The notes beneath the pieces are model-generated. The model ran no database searches and was not told where the DNA came from. It saw only the letters and a list, made by a program, of their open reading frames with translations. Below are positions 60,396-64,000 of a DNA stretch of 64,000 nt, piece after piece (within the stretch, counting starts at the first letter, position 1; the number at the start of each line of letters is the position of its first letter). Made by a program: the position numbers and the translations under genes. The DNA is from Streptomyces griseomycini (GTDB taxonomy: Bacteria > Actinomycetota > Actinomycetes > Streptomycetales > Streptomycetaceae). The stretch covers positions 351,707 to 415,706 of the forward strand of contig NZ_JACHJI010000003.1 in the NCBI RefSeq assembly GCF_014203535.1, given 5' to 3'.

Positions 60396-62420
60396 ATGCC
60401 TCCCGTACGCCTCGCCATCGTCGGGTGCGGTGCCGCCGCCCGCGGCTGCCACGTGCCCGCTCTGCCTCCGCTGAAAGGCGATGTGCAGCTGACCGCACTC
60501 ATCGACCGGGACCCGCGCCAGGCGCGGGCCGCGCTCGACCTGTACCGCGAACTCGCCGGTACCGGTGCCGACGACGTGGTGATCGCCACCGACCCGGCCG
60601 AGGCCGCCGACGCCTTCGACGCGGCCGTGGTCGTCGTACCGCACACCGTGCACGCCCGGACTGTGGAGTCCCTGCTCGCGGCCGGCAAGCACGTGCTGCT
60701 GGAGAAGCCGATGACCACCTCGGTGGAGGATGCCCGGCACCTAGTCGCCCTCGCCGCCGACACTTCCGCGCCGCGGCTCGCGATGGCCCATCCGCGGCGG
60801 CTCTTCCCCGCGTACGCCTGGGTCAAGCGGCTCATCGAGAGCGGCGACCTGGGCGACGTGGTACGCGTCGACTGGACGGAGGGCCACCCGTACGCGTGGG
60901 AGCCGGTCTCCTGGTCGATGTTCGACCGGCGGCTCGCAGGCGGTGGGGTGCTCACCGACACCGCCTCGCACGTCTTCGACACGCTGCTGTGGTGGCTCGG
61001 TCCCGACGTGGAGGTCATCCACTACGAGGACAACTCACTGGGCGGAGTGGAGACCGACGCCGACGCTCACCTGCGCTTCGGCTCGGTCGACGTGCACTGC
61101 GAGTTCAGCCGGCTGCGCGACCTCGGCATCTCCTGCACGGTGACGGGCACCAAGGCGACCGTGACCATCGGCACCGACTTCCCGGCAGGCGAGTGCACCC
61201 TGGTCACCTCGGACGGCGTGGAGCTGCACCGTGGCGACGTGGAAGCGGTGCCCCCCGCACAGGGCGAGTGGGAGCTGCTGTTCACCGAGCAGCTCGCCAA
61301 CTTCGCCGCGGCCGTGCGCGGCGACACCGCCGTGCACTCCGGTCCCGAGGACGGCCTGCGCGTCGTCGAGCTGATCCAGGAGTGCTACGGCGGCAGCCAC
61401 CGGAAGGCCGCGCAGCCCTGGACCACCCGCGGCGCCGCGACCGACGGCGGTGAAGCGCTCGCCGGCCTCACGGTGGCGGTCACCGGCGCGAGCGGCTTCA
61501 TCGGCGGCCGTGTCGTCGAGCGGCTGGCCCTGGGCACGCAGGCCCGCGTCCGGCCGGTCGTGCGCGGCTTCGGCCGGGCCGCGCGGCTGTCCGTCCTGCC
61601 GCAGGAGCGGCTGGAGTTCCGCCAGGCCGACCTGCTGGACACCGACGGACTGCGGGCCGCCTTCGAGGGGTGCGACACCGTTGTGCACTGCGCCTTCGGC
61701 AGCGCCGGTGACGAGGCGGACCGCTGGGCGGCCTCCGTCGAGGGCACCGCCGACGTCCTGGCCGCCGCCCGCGGCGCCGGGGTCCGGCGGGTGGTGCACC
61801 TGAGCACCATCGACGTCTACGACCCCGCCGTCACCGGTGAGCTGACCGAGGAGTCGCCGGCCCGGCCGGCCGACCCCGCCGACCGCGAGTACGAGCAGCA
61901 GAAGCTCGCCGCGGAGCGGCTGGTCCTCGACGCCCACGGCCACGGGCTGGAGACCGTCGTGCTCCAGCCCGGCGTGGTCTACGGGCCGTGGGGCGGCCAG
62001 TGGACCACCGCCCAGCTGCAGCGCGCGGAAGGCGACTTCGCCGCGCTCCCGACGGGCGAGGACACCGGCGTGTGCAACGCTGTGTACGTCGACGACCTGG
62101 TGGACGCCGTGCTCCTGGCCACCGGGAAGGAGGCGGCCGCCGGTCAGCGCTTCCTCGTCGGCAACGGCGAACCACTCGGCTGGGGCCGGTTCTTCGACTC
62201 GATCCGCTCCCTGCGCGGCCTGAAAACGCCGGCGGCGCAAGGAGCCGAGAACCCGGTGCCGGACTGGGAGCTGGAACTGTACCGCTCGACCGCGCGGGCC
62301 CGGTACGACAAGGCCGAGCGGCTGCTCGGCTTCACCGCGCGCACCTCCTTCACCGAGGGCATGCAGCTGACCGGGCAGTGGGCCGGCTGGGCCCGGCAGG
62401 CACCGGAGGCGCGGTCGTGA
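60396..62420 (+). CDS. Gfo/Idh/MocA oxidoreductase fused to a NAD-dependent epimerase
   Basis: A 674-residue bifunctional protein. Residues 1-350 are Gfo/Idh/MocA: VGCGAAARGCHVPAL, EKPMTTS with the catalytic Lys, and TASHVFDTLLWWLG with the His. Residues 359-670 are a short-chain sugar epimerase: VTGASGFIGGRVV (Gly364 on) and YEQQK. The parts could invert C3 and C4 of an N-acetylglucosamine nucleotide to give the gulo form (inference). The ATG at 60396 has TTGGAG upstream; a GTG at 60318 would overlap the previous gene but lacks domain sequence. Confidence 0.88.
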   Translation: MPPVRLAIVGCGAAARGCHVPALPPLKGDVQLTALIDRDPRQARAALDLYRELAGTGADDVVIATDPAEAADAFDAAVVVVPHTVHARTVESLLAAGKHVLLEKPMTTSVEDARHLVALAADTSAPRLAMAHPRRLFPAYAWVKRLIESGDLGDVVRVDWTEGHPYAWEPVSWSMFDRRLAGGGVLTDTASHVFDTLLWWLGPDVEVIHYEDNSLGGVETDADAHLRFGSVDVHCEFSRLRDLGISCTVTGTKATVTIGTDFPAGECTLVTSDGVELHRGDVEAVPPAQGEWELLFTEQLANFAAAVRGDTAVHSGPEDGLRVVELIQECYGGSHRKAAQPWTTRGAATDGGEALAGLTVAVTGASGFIGGRVVERLALGTQARVRPVVRGFGRAARLSVLPQERLEFRQADLLDTDGLRAAFEGCDTVVHCAFGSAGDEADRWAASVEGTADVLAAARGAGVRRVVHLSTIDVYDPAVTGELTEESPARPADPADREYEQQKLAAERLVLDAHGHGLETVVLQPGVVYGPWGGQWTTAQLQRAEGDFAALPTGEDTGVCNAVYVDDLVDAVLLATGKEAAAGQRFLVGNGEPLGWGRFFDSIRSLRGLKTPAAQGAENPVPDWELELYRSTARARYDKAERLLGFTARTSFTEGMQLTGQWAGWARQAPEARS

Positions 62421-63121
62421 ACGGGGTCACCGACGTACTGGTGGTGGCGCCGCACCCTGACGACGACGTCATCGGCTGCGGTGGATCCATCGCCAAACAT
62501 GTCAGGGACGGCGCCCGGGTGACGGTGGTCATCGTGATCGGGCGCGAGCGCAGCGCCCTTGACGACGCGGTCACCGACTCGCAGTTCGCGGCCGAGACGC
62601 AGGCCGCGGCGAAGATCCTGGGCGTGCACCGCTGCATTTCCTTCGACGAGCCGTCACGAGACTTCACGCTCTCCCGCCGTGTGCACCTCGACCTGGTGCG
62701 GGTGCTGCGGGAGGTGCGGCCGCAGGTGGTTTACCTGCCCCATGACAACGACGACGATGTCGAGCACCGCATGGTGCACCAGCTGACCACCGAGGCGCTG
62801 TGGATGGCGCAGTCGGACTTCTTTCAGGAGGCGGGCGAGCGGCCGATGCCGGCGCCCCGGCTGGTGCTCGGGTACGAAGTGTGGGCGCCGATGGCCCGGT
62901 TCCAGTACGCGGAGGACATCGACGGCCAGATCGAGACCAAGGTCGAGGCGATGCGCGCGTATGTCTCGCAACTGCGCCACGCCGCCTGGGACGAGGGCAT
63001 CCGGGGACTGGCCCGCTACCGCGGCGCGCTGTCCGCGGGCTCGGGCCACGCGGAGGTGTTCCAGGTGCTGAGTCTGAGCACGCATCCCTCGGCCGGCGTA
63101 CCGGGAGGCGACCGTGACTGA
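62417..63121 (+). CDS. PIG-L family N-deacetylase
   Basis: A 234-residue zinc deacetylase. The motif APHPDDDVIGCGG has Asp in place of the usual Glu after HPDD, and a second metal His lies in DVEHRMVHQ. PIG-L enzymes such as MshB remove acetyl from N-acetylglucosamine conjugates. Here it would free the gulosamine amine. GTG at 62417 overlaps the fusion-gene stop by 4 bp, and the stop overlaps the ATP-grasp start by 8 bp. Confidence 0.9.
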   Translation: MNGVTDVLVVAPHPDDDVIGCGGSIAKHVRDGARVTVVIVIGRERSALDDAVTDSQFAAETQAAAKILGVHRCISFDEPSRDFTLSRRVHLDLVRVLREVRPQVVYLPHDNDDDVEHRMVHQLTTEALWMAQSDFFQEAGERPMPAPRLVLGYEVWAPMARFQYAEDIDGQIETKVEAMRAYVSQLRHAAWDEGIRGLARYRGALSAGSGHAEVFQVLSLSTHPSAGVPGGDRD

Positions 63122-64000
63122 GCGGCTCCTGGTCTGCGGGCTCGGTTCCGGGATGGACCACTCGCTTTCGGAACTGCGTTCGCCGCGGCGGGAGCTGGTG
63201 GTCGTCACCGACACACCCACCGACCGGGCGCGGGCGGCGGCGGACATACTGCTGGTCTGCGACCCGACCGACAGCACGGCGGTCCTCGCGCAGCTGTCGG
63301 CGGCCGGCATCGACCGGTCGGACGGCGTGTTCTCGCTCGGCGCCGACAACCCGCCGGTGATCAGTGCGCTGGCGCACCGGTTCGGCTGCCCCGGCCTGCC
63401 GTTGGAGACGGCCCTCGACTGCACACTCAAGGACCGGCGGCTGGCGATCCTGCGCGAGGCGGGCCTGGACCTCCCCCGGTTCGCGACCGCCGAGAGCGTG
63501 GAGGAATCGCTGCGGGCGGTCGCCGAGGTCGGTCTGCCGGCCGTGATCAAACCCAGCGACCAGACCGGCTCGCTGGGCGTGATGAAGGTGGAGTCGCCCG
63601 AGGCGGTACGGGCGAGGGCGGCTGAGGCGCTGCGGCTCAGTCCCGTCGGACGGATCGTCGTCGAGGAGTTCCTGGAGGGGACCGAGCACACGCTGGCCGC
63701 CTTCATGGTCGACGGCAAGCTGCACCGGTTCGGTTTCGCCGACCGGGAGTACGGGCGCAAGGAGGAGTTCGCCCCGTACTTCTTCGAGGGCGGCGACACT
63801 CTCCCCAGCCGGCTCACCGCCGAGCAGATCGAGGAGGTCACCGACACCGTACGGCGCGGGGCTCGGGCCCTGCGCCTGGACCCGGCGGTGATCAACACCG
63901 ACATCCTGCGCACCCGTGACGGCCGGGTGGTGCTCCTGGAAATCACGTGCCGGCTCACCGGCGCCCGGATCGCCACCGAGGTGATGCGGCTGGCCACCGG
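63114..64000 (+). CDS. ATP-grasp ligase, 3' end outside window
   Basis: The first 295 residues are visible from a GTG at 63114. ATP-grasp features: TLKDRRLAILREAGLDLPRF, AVIKPSDQTGSLGVMKV (Lys and Gly-rich loop), VEEFLEGTEHTLAAFMVDGK, and VVLLEITCRLTGAR. The family joins a carboxylate to an amine through an acyl phosphate. In this cluster it might form the streptolidine lactam or attach an amino acid; sequence alone does not decide. Overlaps the deacetylase by 8 bp, so it belongs to the same transcript. Confidence 0.85.
   Translation, partial: MTERLLVCGLGSGMDHSLSELRSPRRELVVVTDTPTDRARAAADILLVCDPTDSTAVLAQLSAAGIDRSDGVFSLGADNPPVISALAHRFGCPGLPLETALDCTLKDRRLAILREAGLDLPRFATAESVEESLRAVAEVGLPAVIKPSDQTGSLGVMKVESPEAVRARAAEALRLSPVGRIVVEEFLEGTEHTLAAFMVDGKLHRFGFADREYGRKEEFAPYFFEGGDTLPSRLTAEQIEEVTDTVRRGARALRLDPAVINTDILRTRDGRVVLLEITCRLTGARIATEVMRLAT

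Noticed and set aside
1..64000. CRISPR array
   Set aside because: No regularly spaced repeats of 25-40 bp with unique spacers were seen.

Overview
The window is from a high-GC actinomycete, almost certainly a Streptomyces. Codon use is strongly GC3-biased, many starts are GTG, genes often overlap by 4 bp (GTGA/ATGA), and the content is typical of the genus: BTAD/NB-ARC and LAL regulators, STAS proteins, NarL-type two-component pairs, an ECF41 sigma factor and rare TTA codons.

Layout. Positions 1-36.8 kb are ordinary chromosomal accessory genes in small units: acetyltransferase/LysR/flavin reductase (1-2.4 kb); DUF2087 and VOC proteins; a DUF1479 oxygenase divergent from a ROK regulator with shared operator-like sites; a two-component system (7.9-9.8 kb) divergent from a FtsX/LolD-type ABC exporter; an ECF41 sigma gene followed by an NDH-2-like oxidoreductase; a CGNR regulator divergent from an alpha/beta hydrolase across a perfect 13-bp dyad; an ABC-F gene with a possible leader ORF; two tandem PAP2-type membrane proteins; a STAS protein; an MMPL-kinase-regulator operon; and large BTAD and LAL regulators.

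From 36.9 to 43.6 kb there is a scar zone. Four 45-46 bp fragments of the 3' half of a tRNA-Gly (anticodon CCC) lie on the minus strand. Three of them are preceded by a terminator-like hairpin and followed by a conserved tail. Small cargo modules sit between them: a MerR regulator with two membrane proteins, and a VapBC toxin-antitoxin pair. This looks like repeated site-specific integration at one tRNA site.

Immediately right of the best-preserved fragment, 44.1 kb to the window end holds a biosynthetic gene cluster that reads as a streptothricin-type (streptolidine / carbamoyl-gulosamine / beta-lysine) pathway. It has two divergent arms. The left arm (52.8 to 44.1 kb, minus) encodes a carbamoyltransferase, a PCP plus epimerization/condensation-like protein, a stand-alone adenylation enzyme and two ABC half-transporters; each adjacent pair overlaps by 4 bp. 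The right arm (53.9 kb onward, plus) encodes a lysine 2,3-aminomutase-like radical SAM enzyme, a PLP cyclase (OrfR/VioD-like), an adenylation-PCP protein, a non-haem iron arginine hydroxylase (OrfP/VioC-like), a GNAT-like protein, a Gfo/Idh/MocA-epimerase fusion, a PIG-L deacetylase and an ATP-grasp enzyme cut by the window edge. Between the arms is an unusual regulator: an Xre-like helix-turn-helix fused to a tail resembling an IS3 transposase OrfA coiled coil. It carries a TTA codon and is flanked by palindromes.

Proposed pathway (inference from family functions): the aminomutase makes beta-lysine; the adenylation and PCP proteins activate and oligomerise it; OrfP- and OrfR-like enzymes turn arginine into the streptolidine precursor; the fusion protein could invert two sugar carbons to give a gulosamine donor, which PIG-L deacetylates and the carbamoyltransferase decorates; the ABC pair exports the product. 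A glycosyltransferase and a typical streptothricin acetyltransferase were not seen and may lie to the right.
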